In this document: positions 19,306 to 28,153 of the stretch, one piece after another
Layout of the letters: each line of letters starts with the position of its first letter
Position numbering within the stretch: the first letter of the stretch is position 1
Source: Streptomyces sp. CB01580
Lineage (GTDB): Bacteria > Actinomycetota > Actinomycetes > Streptomycetales > Streptomycetaceae
Reading direction: 5' to 3'
Length of the DNA stretch: 64,000 nucleotides
Assembly (NCBI RefSeq): GCF_001905795.1
Contig: NZ_LIXJ01000004.1
Span: 62,001 to 126,000, forward strand
Position numbers and translations under genes: made by a program
Notes under the pieces: generated by a model
What the model was told of the DNA's origin: nothing
What the model saw: only the letters and a program-made list of their open reading frames with translations
Database searches by the model: none

Positions 19306-19833
19306 AACTGATCACACCCTCGGTCGGTCCGCCTTGCCGGCCCGGAGGCGTGCGGCCGAGCACCCCTCCGATCCGTCCATCGTGCCATCAACTCCCCTCC
19401 GGCCGCCGCCGAGTGACGGATCGCACTGACAGGATCACGCCATCCTTGCGCCCCCCGCGCCTCGCGTGCGCCCCCAGGCGCACAGCCGCACGGGCCCCCG
19501 CACCACGGCGATCCGGCCACGGGCCCACGCTCCTGTGAATCACCTGTGCGTCGAATCATCCGGGCACCGAATCTCCTGTGTGCCGAATCACCCGCGAGCC
19601 GGAAAATCACAACAGCACATGAACATAATGGTTTCCGCATCCGCACACTTCATTCACACGCAATTCTCAGATTCACGCACCGCGAAATACCCCTCCACCG
19701 AAGAGCCTTCGATACGCCCCGTTCTGGGGGGATAAATACGGGCATATCAGGCAGTACTCTGCGGTTTCGTCAGCGAGTGGACGCGGACATGTAATTCCAG
19801 CAGGCGGTTTTACGAATTGCGATCGGGGCGTCT
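19306..19833. other. Long intergenic region with AT-rich right half
   Basis: 528 bp without a credible gene. The left half has normal GC. From about 19540 to 19833 composition falls clearly, with runs such as AATGGTTTCCGCATCC and AATTGCGATC. A GAATCAYC-like string recurs three times between 19547 and 19590. This probably carries the promoter of the acyltransferase gene at 19834; no sigma-70 hexamer pair is convincing. Confidence 0.5.
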
Positions 19834-21018
19834 ATGGTGCTTTGGATGTTCCAAGCTCCGAACGTATTTCAGAGGGCCCCGCTCCCATCGGCGACCCGGG
19901 AGTCGGAGCCCAGACAGCAAGGGCCGATTTCCTCTGCGACAGCGGCCGGTACCGCGACGGCCGATCCCGCGACGGCCACGCACGGGAATCCGGCGGCGGC
20001 TCCGGCGAAGAAGCGGGATCCCTACTTCGACAACGTCAAATATCTCGCCATCGTGCTCGTGGCGATGGCACACGCGTGGGAACCGGTGATGGAGGGAAGC
20101 CGGACCGCCCGCGCGCTGTACATGGTCGCGTACACCTTTCACATGCCGGCGTTCATCGTCGTCTCCGGATATTTCTCCCGCTCGTTCGACATGTCGGCCG
20201 CCAAGGTGAAGCGTCTGGTCACCGGAGTCGCCGTGCCGTATGTGGTGTTCGAGACGGCGTATTCACTGTTCAAGCGATACGCGGACGACACCCCCGATCA
20301 TCCGATCAGCCTGGTCGACCCCTGGTACCTCACCTGGTTCCTGGTCGCCCTGTTCGTCTGGCGCCTCACCACACCGCTGTGGCAGGCGCTGCGCCATCCG
20401 CTTCCGGTGGCGCTCGTCGTCGCCGTGCTCGCCTCCTTCTCACCGACCATCGGCGACGATCTCGACCTCCAACGCGTGCTCCAGTTCCTGCCGTTCTTCG
20501 TGCTCGGTCTCCGGCTGAGGCCCGAGCACTTCGACCTGGTGCGCCGTCGCGAGGTGCGGATGCTCGCCCCAGCCGTGTTCGCCGCGGCCGGGGTGTTCGC
20601 GTACTGGGCGGCGCCGCGGATGCAGCTGGGCTGGTTCTACCGCAGCAACAGCGCGCAGGAGATGGGCGCTCCGTGGTGGTCGGGCGCCGTGATGACCCTG
20701 CTCATGTTCGGCTGCGCGCTGCTGCTCACCGTCGCCTTCCTGTCCCTGGTGCCGCGCCGCCGCACATGGTTCACGGTGCTGGGCGCCGGAACCATCTGCG
20801 GCTATCTGCTGCACGGTTTCCTGGTCAAGGGCGCCGGATACGCCGGGCTGTTCGACGCCTACGACTGGCTGTCGTCGCCCGCCGGGCTGGTGCTCGTGTC
20901 CGTGGCGGCGGCCGGTGCGGTGACGCTGATGTGCACGCCTCCGGTGCGGCGGCTGCTGCGCCCGGTGACCGAGCCGGAGATGGAGTGGGCGTTCCGGCGG
21001 GGCGGTGCCGGACGCTGA
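19834..21018 (+). CDS. Acyltransferase-3 family membrane protein
   Basis: Membrane O-acyltransferase of the acyltransferase-3 (OafA/NodX-like) family, which acetylates extracytoplasmic sugars or lipids. 394 residues. A 65-residue hydrophilic Ala/Pro-rich leader precedes the core, which starts at RDPYFDNVKYLAIVLVAMAHAW (family signature DNVK plus a conserved His in transmembrane helix 1). FHMPAFIVVSGYFSRSF carries the second conserved motif. About ten hydrophobic segments follow. The substrate cannot be predicted. The start at 19834 is ATG with GGGGCGTCT ahead; a second ATG lies four codons in. It is alone, next to an AT-poor minisatellite and preceded by an AT-rich region, so lateral gain is possible. 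Confidence 0.85.
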   Translation: MVLWMFQAPNVFQRAPLPSATRESEPRQQGPISSATAAGTATADPATATHGNPAAAPAKKRDPYFDNVKYLAIVLVAMAHAWEPVMEGSRTARALYMVAYTFHMPAFIVVSGYFSRSFDMSAAKVKRLVTGVAVPYVVFETAYSLFKRYADDTPDHPISLVDPWYLTWFLVALFVWRLTTPLWQALRHPLPVALVVAVLASFSPTIGDDLDLQRVLQFLPFFVLGLRLRPEHFDLVRRREVRMLAPAVFAAAGVFAYWAAPRMQLGWFYRSNSAQEMGAPWWSGAVMTLLMFGCALLLTVAFLSLVPRRRTWFTVLGAGTICGYLLHGFLVKGAGYAGLFDAYDWLSSPAGLVLVSVAAAGAVTLMCTPPVRRLLRPVTEPEMEWAFRRGGAGR

Positions 21019-21052
21019 TGCGGTACGGACCGGTCCGGGGGCGGACGCCTCG

Positions 21053-21186
21053 CCCCGGACCGGTTCACCATCCCGGACCGGTTCACCATCCCGGACCGGT
21101 TCACCATCCCGGACCGGTTCACCATCCCGGACCGGTTCACCATCCCGGACCGGTTCACCATCCCGGACCGGTTCACCGTTCCGGAT
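21053..21186. repeat. 18-bp tandem repeat (minisatellite), six perfect units plus degenerate ends
   Basis: Unit CGGTTCACCATCCCGGAC repeats head to tail without change from 21061 to 21168, then a seventh divergent unit to 21186; a partial unit precedes. Each unit contains the self-complementary CCGGACCGG junction. It lies between the acyltransferase stop (21018) and the convergent HD-domain gene (21281). Because 18 is a multiple of three it stays open in several frames and creates spurious repetitive ORFs. Confidence 0.9.
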
Positions 21187-21280
21187 CGGCTCCTCGTCAG
21201 CGATCGGTGCCGTGCCGGGGTCGGTCGCCCGCGGGATCGACGCCTTCTCCGGGATCAGTCCTCGCCATGTTGGCTTGAAT

Positions 21281-21760
21281 TCAGTGCATGGTGGGCGATT
21301 CGCCCGAGGTGAGGCCGAGCAGTCGCCGGACGTGTGCATATTTCTCGGTCAGCCGGGTACGCGTCGCCGGCTCCAGTACGGCGAGGCGGGCCGGATCCGC
21401 GTTGTGCGCCAGGTCGGACTCCTTGATCAGCAGGGCGCCCGGGGTGTCGAGAATGCGCCGGGTGTACGCGCCGAGGTCCTCGCCGTCGCGCTTGGTGACG
21501 GCGAGGACCATGTCCTTGACCTGCTGCGGAAGTGCGGCCCCGGCCAGCCATTCCTCCGACAGGACCTCGTCCTCGACCGCGTCGTGCAGCCAGGCGGCGG
21601 CAATCTGTTCGTCGGTCCCGCCCCTGGCCCGGACCCCCTCGGCGACGGCGTGGAGGTGTTCCGTGTACGGGCGTCCGGCCTTGTCCGTCTGCGTGCGGTG
21701 GGCGGCGCGGGCGATCGCCTCGACTTCGGCCAGGTCCAGGTCTCTGCGTGGCGTGGTCAT
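21281..21760 (-). CDS. HD-domain phosphohydrolase, SpoT/MESH1-like
   Basis: 159-residue single-domain protein of the HD superfamily. Three motifs match (p)ppGpp-hydrolase-like HD proteins: the N-terminal H in IARAAHRTQTDKAGRPYTEHLHAVA, the HD pair in AAAWLHDAVED (about residues 56-66), and the later D in LIKESDLAHNADPARL. The length corresponds to small single-domain hydrolases. Substrate (alarmone or other nucleotide) is not decided by the sequence; the family contains relatives of unknown activity. Its start ATG at 21758-21760 lies 21 bp before the ABC permease stop, both leftward, so they may be co-transcribed. Confidence 0.75.
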   Translation of the reverse strand: MTTPRRDLDLAEVEAIARAAHRTQTDKAGRPYTEHLHAVAEGVRARGGTDEQIAAAWLHDAVEDEVLSEEWLAGAALPQQVKDMVLAVTKRDGEDLGAYTRRILDTPGALLIKESDLAHNADPARLAVLEPATRTRLTEKYAHVRRLLGLTSGESPTMH

Positions 21761-21781
21761 GACCCGACCCTAGAGCAGCCC

Positions 21782-24289
21782 TCAGGGACGGGCGGCCGCC
21801 CCGCGCAGGGCCGCCCGGGCCGGGATCGTCGCGGCGGCGAGCCCGAGCCCGAGGGTCACGGCGACGAAGGTCCCGTACAACACCGGTGGGACGTACGGGG
21901 GTTCACCGGTCAGCCCCTTCATCATCGGATTCAGCGTGGCCAGCGCGATGGCGGTGCCGAGCCCGGCCCCGGCCACGGTGACGAGCAGCGCCTCCCAGCG
22001 GATCATGCCCATGATCTGGCGGCGGGTGGAGCCGACGAGGCGGAGCAGGGTCAGTTCGCGGCGGCGGTCGAGCACGGTCATCACCAGGGTGTTGACGGCG
22101 GCGACGGCGGCGAATCCGCCGAGGACCGCGGCCATGACGGTGTTGGCCCAGGCGTTGAACTCGCGGTCGCGGTCCCGCGCGGCCGCGTAGCCGGAGGCGT
22201 CGGTGACGGTGCCGAGCGCGGCGAGCTTCCGCGCTGCGGCGGGGGTGGCCCTCACCAGCAGTTCGGAGGCGTACGGCGCGGTGACGCGGGTTTCGAGGTC
22301 GGCGGCGGGCAGCGTGACGAGGCCGGTGCCCAGGCCGCGGCCGTAGACGGCGACGATCTTCGGGGACGCCCGGGTGCCGTCCGGGAGACGGAGTTCGAGG
22401 CGGTCGCCCGTCGTCCGGCCCGCGGAGTCGGCGAGGGTGGTGTCGATGGCGACGGTGCCGGGGCGCAAGCCGTCGAGCGAGCCGGTCCGGACGTCGAGGT
22501 CCTGGACCCCGGTCAGTGCGTCCCCGGTGCCGATGACGCCCTGTGCGGGGGCATTGCGCATCATGCGCTCGTCGCCCGAGCCGACGGTCACCAGGACGGA
22601 GGTGCGGAGCAGGCCGACGGCGGGGGAGACCCCGGGGGTGGCGGTGGCGCGTGCGGTGGCGTCGGAGGCGAGTCCCCCGGGGGCGGTGACGACGTGGTCG
22701 GCGACGACAGCGTCGCGCTGCTGGTGCGCGATCACCCGCTCCTCGCTGGTGTGCATGAACACGAGCGTGGAGGAGAAGGCCATGGCGAGCACGATCGGGG
22801 TGATCGCGGAGGCCAGTCGCCGGGAGTTCGTACGGGAGTTGGCGGCGGCCAGCGAGCCGGAGGCGCCGGCGCCGCGCAGCGGGAGGCCGATGACGGCGGC
22901 GCAGAGCCGGGCGATCAGCGGGCCGAGCAGGCCGACGGCGAGCATGAAGAGCATGACGACGCCGAGCGCGGCGTTCGCCGAGTCCTCGCCGCTGCCGGCC
23001 CCCGCGACACCGGCGAGGGCGATGCCGCCGACGAGCGCGGCGAGCCCGAGCGGGGTCCGGATCCAGCCGTACGGCGGCTGTTCGACCGCGGACTGCGCGA
23101 GGGCGAGCCCGGGTTCGGTCCGGGACGGGCGGCGGGCGGCGAAGTAACCGGCGGCGAGCGCGGTGAGCATGGTGGTGGCCGTGGCGATGGACAGCGGCAG
23201 CCAGGACACATGCAGGACGACCGCCTCGGGGACGGCGCCCTTGTCCCGGAGCTGCCCGAACCACCAGTGGGCCAGGACGGTTCCGGGCAGGCAGCCGAGC
23301 GCTCCGGCGAGCGGCGCGATGAGCAGCGACTCGCAGGCGATGGCGCGGCGCAGCTGGCCGGGGGTGGCCCCGATGGCGCGCAGCATGGCGAACTCGCGCC
23401 TGCGCTGGCCGACGGAGAGGGCGACCGTGCCGGCGGCGGTGAAGACGGCGACCGTGGTCGCGACGCCGCCGAAGGAGCCACCGAGCGCGATGAGGAGTTC
23501 CTCTGCGTTCGCGAGGCCCGGGTCCTCGACGCCTCCGCGGTCGTCGCCGGTGTGGACCCGGGCCCCGGCGGTGCGGCCGACGCTCGCGCGTACCCGGTCG
23601 GCGAGGGTGGCGGTGTCGGTGCCGGGGGCGGCGAGCACGGCGATGGCGTCGACCCGGCCGGGGTGGCCGGACAGCTTCACGGCCTCCCGGTCGCCGAACC
23701 AGACGGTTCCGGTTCCGGTGCCGTTCTTGGTGGTGGCCGGGGCGTCGGCGGTGCCCGAGACACGGAACCTCCCGGCGCCCGCGGGGGTGTCGAGCGCGAG
23801 GGTGTCGCCGACCCGCGCCCCGGTGCCGGCGGGGACGACGACCTCGCCGGTGCGGGGTGCCTCGCCGGTGATCAGCCGGGTGCCGGTGAGGGCGGCGGAG
23901 CCCCAGCCGTGGGCGGTGAGGGGGGCGCCGTCCCGGCGTACGGGGTAGCCGACGTCGCCGATCGCGGTGGCCGCCCCGGGGACCGAGGCCGCCCTGTCCA
24001 CCAGGGACTCGGGGAGCCGTGCGGTGTCCGGTACGAGCGCGCCCACGTCGACCTCGCTCCCGCCGCGTCCGACCGTCATGTGGACCCGCTGGTCGGCGGC
24101 GACCACGACGGGCGCCTTCGCGTAGCGGTCGGCGGGAACAGAGGCGCGCAGGCCGGTCTCCAGCAGGATGCCGCAGGCGGAGACGATCGCGGCGGCCAGC
24201 AGGAGGGCGACGAACGTGCCGACGAACGCCGCGGGTCTGAAGCGGACGGCCGCGCGGGCGAGGCCGTTGGGAACGCGTGGGATGAACAT
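21782..24289 (-). CDS. FtsX-like ABC transporter permease (MacB/LolC type)
   Basis: Large permease, about 835 residues, with two FtsX modules. An N-terminal helix (residues about 20-45, FVGTFVALLLAAAIVSACGILL) is followed by a large extracytoplasmic domain, then the first FtsX block with EFAMLRAIGATPGQLRRAI. A second extracytoplasmic domain precedes the second FtsX block with ELTLLRLVGSTRRQIMGMI near the C-terminus. Start ATG at 24287-24289 (MFIPRVPNG) overlaps the TGA of the ATPase gene (TGATG). Such pairs export lipids, peptides or antibiotics, or act as mechanotransducers; the substrate is unknown. A cognate two-component system is not adjacent. Confidence 0.92.
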   Translation of the reverse strand: MFIPRVPNGLARAAVRFRPAAFVGTFVALLLAAAIVSACGILLETGLRASVPADRYAKAPVVVAADQRVHMTVGRGGSEVDVGALVPDTARLPESLVDRAASVPGAATAIGDVGYPVRRDGAPLTAHGWGSAALTGTRLITGEAPRTGEVVVPAGTGARVGDTLALDTPAGAGRFRVSGTADAPATTKNGTGTGTVWFGDREAVKLSGHPGRVDAIAVLAAPGTDTATLADRVRASVGRTAGARVHTGDDRGGVEDPGLANAEELLIALGGSFGGVATTVAVFTAAGTVALSVGQRRREFAMLRAIGATPGQLRRAIACESLLIAPLAGALGCLPGTVLAHWWFGQLRDKGAVPEAVVLHVSWLPLSIATATTMLTALAAGYFAARRPSRTEPGLALAQSAVEQPPYGWIRTPLGLAALVGGIALAGVAGAGSGEDSANAALGVVMLFMLAVGLLGPLIARLCAAVIGLPLRGAGASGSLAAANSRTNSRRLASAITPIVLAMAFSSTLVFMHTSEERVIAHQQRDAVVADHVVTAPGGLASDATARATATPGVSPAVGLLRTSVLVTVGSGDERMMRNAPAQGVIGTGDALTGVQDLDVRTGSLDGLRPGTVAIDTTLADSAGRTTGDRLELRLPDGTRASPKIVAVYGRGLGTGLVTLPAADLETRVTAPYASELLVRATPAAARKLAALGTVTDASGYAAARDRDREFNAWANTVMAAVLGGFAAVAAVNTLVMTVLDRRRELTLLRLVGSTRRQIMGMIRWEALLVTVAGAGLGTAIALATLNPMMKGLTGEPPYVPPVLYGTFVAVTLGLGLAAATIPARAALRGAAARP

Positions 24290-25284
24290 CAGGCCGCCGC
24301 TCCCGCACCGGCGCGGGCGGTGGCGTCGCCCTGGGCGGCCGGCGCGGTCGCCGTGGTCAGTGCGGTCAGCCGGGCGGCGATCCGTGCGGCGTCGGCGCGC
24401 GGCAGGCTGTCCACGATCGACCCGTCGGCCAGGAAGAGGACCCGGTCGGCCCAGGCGGCGGCGGCCGGGTCGTGGGTGACCATGACCACGGTGGCGCCGA
24501 GGACGTCCACCGCGTGCCGGAGCAGGCCGAGGATCTCGGCGGCGGTGGTGGTGTCGAGTGCGCCGGTCGGCTCGTCCGCGAAGATCACGTCGGGGCGGGT
24601 GATCAGGGCGCGGGCGACGGCGACGCGCTGCTGCTGGCCGCCCGAGAGTTCGCCGGGGCGGCGGGCCCCCTTGTCGCCGAGGCCCACCGCGGCGAGCATC
24701 TCGGCCGCGGCACTGCGGCTGCGGGCGCCGCCGGTGCGCTGTCCGGCCAGGCGCAGGGGCAGCAGGACGTTCTGCTCGACCGTCAGGGACGGGAGCAGGT
24801 TGAACGCCTGGAAGACGAAGCCGAGACGGGCGCGTCGCAGTTCGGTGAGGCGGTTCTCCTTCATCCCGGTGATCTCGGTGCCGCCGAGGCGGACGGAGCC
24901 GGCGGTGGGGCGGTCGAGCCCGGCCGCGCACTGCAGGAAGGTCGACTTCCCTGAGCCGGAGGGGCCCATGACGGCGGTGAAACCGGCGCGCGGGAGGGCG
25001 AGGTCGATGCCCCGCAGGGCATGCACGGCCGCCTTGCCCCGGCCGTACTGCCGCCGGACGCCGCGCAGTTCGACCGCGAACTGCGTGCGGTCCGCGTGGT
25101 TCGTGCGGTCCGAGCGGTCGGCGACGTCCGCGGACTGCGAGGGGCCCGAGGGGCCCGTGAGGTCCGTGCGGTACGCCGGCTCCGTGCCGTCGGTGAGGTC
25201 CGTGCCGCCGCCCCGTGTGCGCACGCCCCGCTCGTCCCGCTCGTCCCGCTTCTGCGCGCCCTGCCTGGTGCGCCGCAGCGCCAT
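24289..25284 (-). CDS. ABC transporter ATP-binding protein (MacB/LolD type)
   Basis: ATPase partner of the overlapping permease gene. About 331 residues. Walker A GPSGSGKST, Q-loop region, signature LSGGQQQRVAVARAL, Walker B DVIFADEPTGALD, and H-loop VVMVTHDPAA are all intact. The first 70 residues are a hydrophilic Asp/Arg/Thr-rich stretch (for example DLTDGTEPAYRTDL) not part of the ABC fold, encoded by repetitive GTCCGTGCGGT-like DNA. The ATG at 25282-25284 (MALRRTRQ) has GGAAGG about eight bases upstream and is preferred to the far-upstream start at 25395. The frame continues but loses homology there. Confidence 0.92.
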   Translation of the reverse strand: MALRRTRQGAQKRDERDERGVRTRGGGTDLTDGTEPAYRTDLTGPSGPSQSADVADRSDRTNHADRTQFAVELRGVRRQYGRGKAAVHALRGIDLALPRAGFTAVMGPSGSGKSTFLQCAAGLDRPTAGSVRLGGTEITGMKENRLTELRRARLGFVFQAFNLLPSLTVEQNVLLPLRLAGQRTGGARSRSAAAEMLAAVGLGDKGARRPGELSGGQQQRVAVARALITRPDVIFADEPTGALDTTTAAEILGLLRHAVDVLGATVVMVTHDPAAAAWADRVLFLADGSIVDSLPRADAARIAARLTALTTATAPAAQGDATARAGAGAAA

Positions 25285-25427
25285 GATGTCCGCCTTCCGT
25301 TGCTCACCGACCGCTTCTCCGGCCGGCGATTCGAACGTACGGACAAGGGGCAGGCGCGGACCATGGCGGCTACTGGCGGATCGGGGGTGGGGCAAACCCG
25401 AGATCGGTGATCGGGAGCCCGGGTCAT

Positions 25428-25462
25428 AGTTACAACGTCAATTGTTCGGTAAACTAATTACT
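25428..25462. promoter_or_regulatory. AT-rich divergent promoter region with inverted repeats
   Basis: Between the leftward ABC exporter and the rightward antiporter there is a short AT-rich patch. TAGTTAC (25428) and GTAAACTA (25449) form an imperfect inverted repeat, and ACAA-N6-TTGT lies between them. This looks like an operator for a divergently read pair, but no regulator gene is adjacent. Confidence 0.35.
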
Positions 25463-25482
25463 GACGATTCCTTGACGCTCTC

Positions 25483-26745
25483 TTGACCCGAAGAAGGATC
25501 AGGCTCATCGGACACGCAGACACGCTCATCGCCATGGGCGGCGCCTTCCTCGCCGCCGCCGTTCTCGCCCGTGTCGGCAGCCGCATCGGACTGCCGACCA
25601 TTCCCCTGTTCATCCTGGCCGGGATCCTGCTCGGCCCGCACACCCCGGGCATCGTGCTGGTCGCCGACCCGCACGACCTGGAGATGCTCTCGGCACTCGG
25701 CCTGGTACTGCTGCTCTTCTACCTCGGCCTCGAATTCCACCTCGACGACCTCAAGGCAGGCGGCCGCAAGATGGTCGTCGCGGGCTCCGTCTACCTGCTC
25801 CTGAACGTGGGGGCCGGACTCGGATTCGGCTTCGCGCTGGGCTGGGGCACCTCGGAGGCCCTGGTCATGGCCGGGGTCATCGGCATCTCCTCGTCGGCCA
25901 TCGTGACCAAGATCCTCGTCGACACGAAGCGCCTGGGGAGCCCGGAGACCAAGACGATCCTCGGCATCATCGTGGTCGACGACATCTTCCTCGCCCTCTA
26001 CCTCGCCGCGCTCCAGCCGATCCTGTCGCGCTCGGACAGCCTCGGCGCCGCGCTTCTCGACGGGGGCAAGGCGTTCGGCTTCCTGCTGCTCCTGGCGCTC
26101 ACCGCCCGGTTCGGCACGAAGCTCGTCAGCAAGCTCATCCACACCTCGGACGACGAGCTGCTCGTCATCTCCTTCCTCGGTGCCGCCGTGCTCGTCGCCG
26201 GGGTGTCCGAATGGTTCGGGGTCGCGGACGCGATCGGCGCGTTCATGATGGGTCTGATGCTCGGCAGCACGACGTCGGGCGGGCGCATCCTCAAGCTGGT
26301 CCATCCGCTGCGCGACGCCTTCGGGGCGATCTTCTTCTTCGCCTTCGGACTGTCCATCAACCCCGGCGACCTGCCGGGCGTGCTGTGGCCGGTGCTGGCC
26401 GCCGTGGTGCTGACCGTGGTGATGAACGTGCTCTCCGGGATGGTCTCGGCACGGGTCTACGGCTTCGGCGCGCAGGCCGCGGCGAACATCTCGACCACGC
26501 TGACGGCCCGCGGCGAGTTCGCACTGATCCTCGCCACGATGGCCGCGGGTGCGGGGCTGGACGAACGGCTCCCGCCGTTCATCGCCGGATACGTGCTCGT
26601 CCTCGCGGTCCTGTCGCCGCTGGCCGCCGGACGCTCGTACTGGCTGGCCCGCGTCCTGCCGGGCGGCCGGGACCGGGGTCCGGACCAGGGAAGCGGCGGG
26701 GGTCGTGGCGACGACAGCACCGAAGAGGTCCCGGTCCCGGCCTGA
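25483..26745 (+). CDS. CPA2-family cation/proton antiporter (KefB-like)
   Basis: Monovalent cation:proton antiporter, membrane. Up to 420 residues with about 12 hydrophobic segments. The family core includes LPTIPLFILAGILLGPHTPG, FYLGLEFHLDDLKAGGRK, and the antiporter-type motif IGISSSAIVTKILVD; FGVADAIGAFMMGLMLGS and TARGEFALILATMAAGAG are in the later half. The C-terminus is Asp/Gly-rich. No TrkA-N domain is fused. The annotated start is a TTG at 25483 with no visible ribosome binding site. Conserved sequence begins at GHADTLIAMGGAF; the first ATG (25534) would cut the first helix. The true start may therefore use an unusual codon near 25513, where GAAGGATCAGG precedes. Confidence 0.88.
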   Translation: MTRRRIRLIGHADTLIAMGGAFLAAAVLARVGSRIGLPTIPLFILAGILLGPHTPGIVLVADPHDLEMLSALGLVLLLFYLGLEFHLDDLKAGGRKMVVAGSVYLLLNVGAGLGFGFALGWGTSEALVMAGVIGISSSAIVTKILVDTKRLGSPETKTILGIIVVDDIFLALYLAALQPILSRSDSLGAALLDGGKAFGFLLLLALTARFGTKLVSKLIHTSDDELLVISFLGAAVLVAGVSEWFGVADAIGAFMMGLMLGSTTSGGRILKLVHPLRDAFGAIFFFAFGLSINPGDLPGVLWPVLAAVVLTVVMNVLSGMVSARVYGFGAQAAANISTTLTARGEFALILATMAAGAGLDERLPPFIAGYVLVLAVLSPLAAGRSYWLARVLPGGRDRGPDQGSGGGRGDDSTEEVPVPA

Positions 26746-26902
26746 GACGTACGGGCGGCCGGTTCGTCGACGGGTACCGGGCCGGTGCCCGGACCCGCCG
26801 GGTCCGTCGCGCGGGCCACGGGCCGCTCGGGTGCCGTACGCGTACGGCTCGGGGTGCGCCCGGCTCGGACGGTCCGTCCGGTACCGGGCGCCGACGACGG
26901 GG

Positions 26903-28048
26903 TCAGGCGGTCCGCGACAACAGCAGCAGCGCCCGGTCGTCGTTGACGTCCTTGGCACACGCCTCGATCAGATGCCAGGCCGCGCCCTCGAATCCGGTCG
27001 TGACATGACGGTCGGCCTCGCCGGTCAGCCGGTCGATGCCCTCCGCGATGTCACGGTCGGACGCCTCCACCAGGCCGTCGGTGAACAGCATCAGCACGTC
27101 TCCGGGGGCCAGCGAGCCCTTCACCGCATCGAACTGCGCCCCGTCGTACACCCCGAGGAGCGGCCCCTCGGCGGCCTTCTCCTCCCACTGGCCGCTGCCC
27201 GAGTGGAGTTGCAGGGCCGGCGGGTGCCCCGCGGAGAAGAGTTCGTAGTCGCCCGATTCGAGGTCCAGGACCAGATGGATCGAGGTGGCGAAGCCCTCCT
27301 CCCAGTCCTGGCGCAGCAGATAGCCGTTGGCCGCGGGCAGGAAGCCGTGCGGGGGCAGCGAGCCGAGGAGACCACCGAAGGCGCCGGACAGCAGCAGGGC
27401 GCGCGAGCCCGCGTCCATGCCCTTGCCGGACACGTCGGTGAGGACGGCCTCCAGGGTCCGGCCGCCGTTCGTACGGGCCGCGACGACGAAGTCGCCGGAG
27501 AAGGACTGCCCGCCCGCCGGACGCAGCGCCATCTCGCGGTGCCAGCCCTGCGGCAGCCGGGGCAGGGCGCTCTGCACCCGGATGCGTTCGCGCAGGTCGA
27601 AGAGCATGGTGCTGCCGCGTCGCCACGGCACCCCGACCCTGGCCCGGAACTGGGCGAGGACCAGCCCGAAGAAGCCGCAGGCCGCGACCACCAGGACGAT
27701 GCCGGGCGTCACCCGGGCCGGACCGTCCTCGTACGGGCCGAGTCCGAGCGACTCCACGATCAGGGCCAGGGCGGCGGTCGCGTACACGCCGAGCAGGCTC
27801 GCGGGGCGCAGCAGCAGACCGCCCGCCACGATCGGCAGGCCGAGCGCCGCCGGCGAGAACCACACGGGGTTCAGCAGGGTGGCGCAGGTGATGGCCGGAA
27901 CGGTGAGCAGCAGACCGGCCAGCGCGATCCAGTCGGCCCCGTCGCCCCGGAAGTAGTCGACCCCGGATTTGCGCAGCGCGATGCGCGCCCGGTGCACCGA
28001 TTTCCGCAATCGGGCCGGGTACGTCTCTGCTCCTGCGCGACGGGCCAT
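26903..28048 (-). CDS. PP2C-type SpoIIE phosphatase, membrane-anchored
   Basis: Serine/threonine phosphatase of the RsbU/SpoIIE type that would dephosphorylate an anti-sigma antagonist. About 381 residues. Start ATG at 28046-28048 (MARRAGAETYPARL). The N-terminal half has four or five hydrophobic segments (GADWIALAGLLLTVPAITCATLL, LGLPIVAGGLLLRPASLLGVYATAALALIV, IVLVVAACGFFGLVLAQF). The catalytic half has FSGDFVVAARTNGG, LTDVSGKGMDAG, FSAGHPPALQLHS, and VLMLFTDGLVEASD with the metal-binding Asp residues. No sigma or anti-sigma gene is adjacent. The frame extends far upstream in a false extension. Confidence 0.92.
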   Translation of the reverse strand: MARRAGAETYPARLRKSVHRARIALRKSGVDYFRGDGADWIALAGLLLTVPAITCATLLNPVWFSPAALGLPIVAGGLLLRPASLLGVYATAALALIVESLGLGPYEDGPARVTPGIVLVVAACGFFGLVLAQFRARVGVPWRRGSTMLFDLRERIRVQSALPRLPQGWHREMALRPAGGQSFSGDFVVAARTNGGRTLEAVLTDVSGKGMDAGSRALLLSGAFGGLLGSLPPHGFLPAANGYLLRQDWEEGFATSIHLVLDLESGDYELFSAGHPPALQLHSGSGQWEEKAAEGPLLGVYDGAQFDAVKGSLAPGDVLMLFTDGLVEASDRDIAEGIDRLTGEADRHVTTGFEGAAWHLIEACAKDVNDDRALLLLSRTA

Positions 28049-28153
28049 TGCGGGGACCCTATCCACCCGACGGCTTCCGGCGCAGGGGGACCCCCGTGAC
28101 AATGCGTTCGAAATCGGGTCGACCAGGTGCTGGGCCCCTGATAGGTATGAACC

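Noticed and set aside
19466..19735. Small ORF in the AT-rich gap
   Set aside because: No ribosome binding site, no homology, and unsuitable codon use.
21053..21186. CRISPR array
   Set aside because: Units are contiguous without spacers, so it is a minisatellite.
21005..25429. 1,474-codon open frame opposite the HD gene and ABC exporter genes
   Set aside because: Antisense to clear ABC motifs, composed of Gly/Arg/Ala low complexity and the minisatellite translation; typical high-GC shadow.
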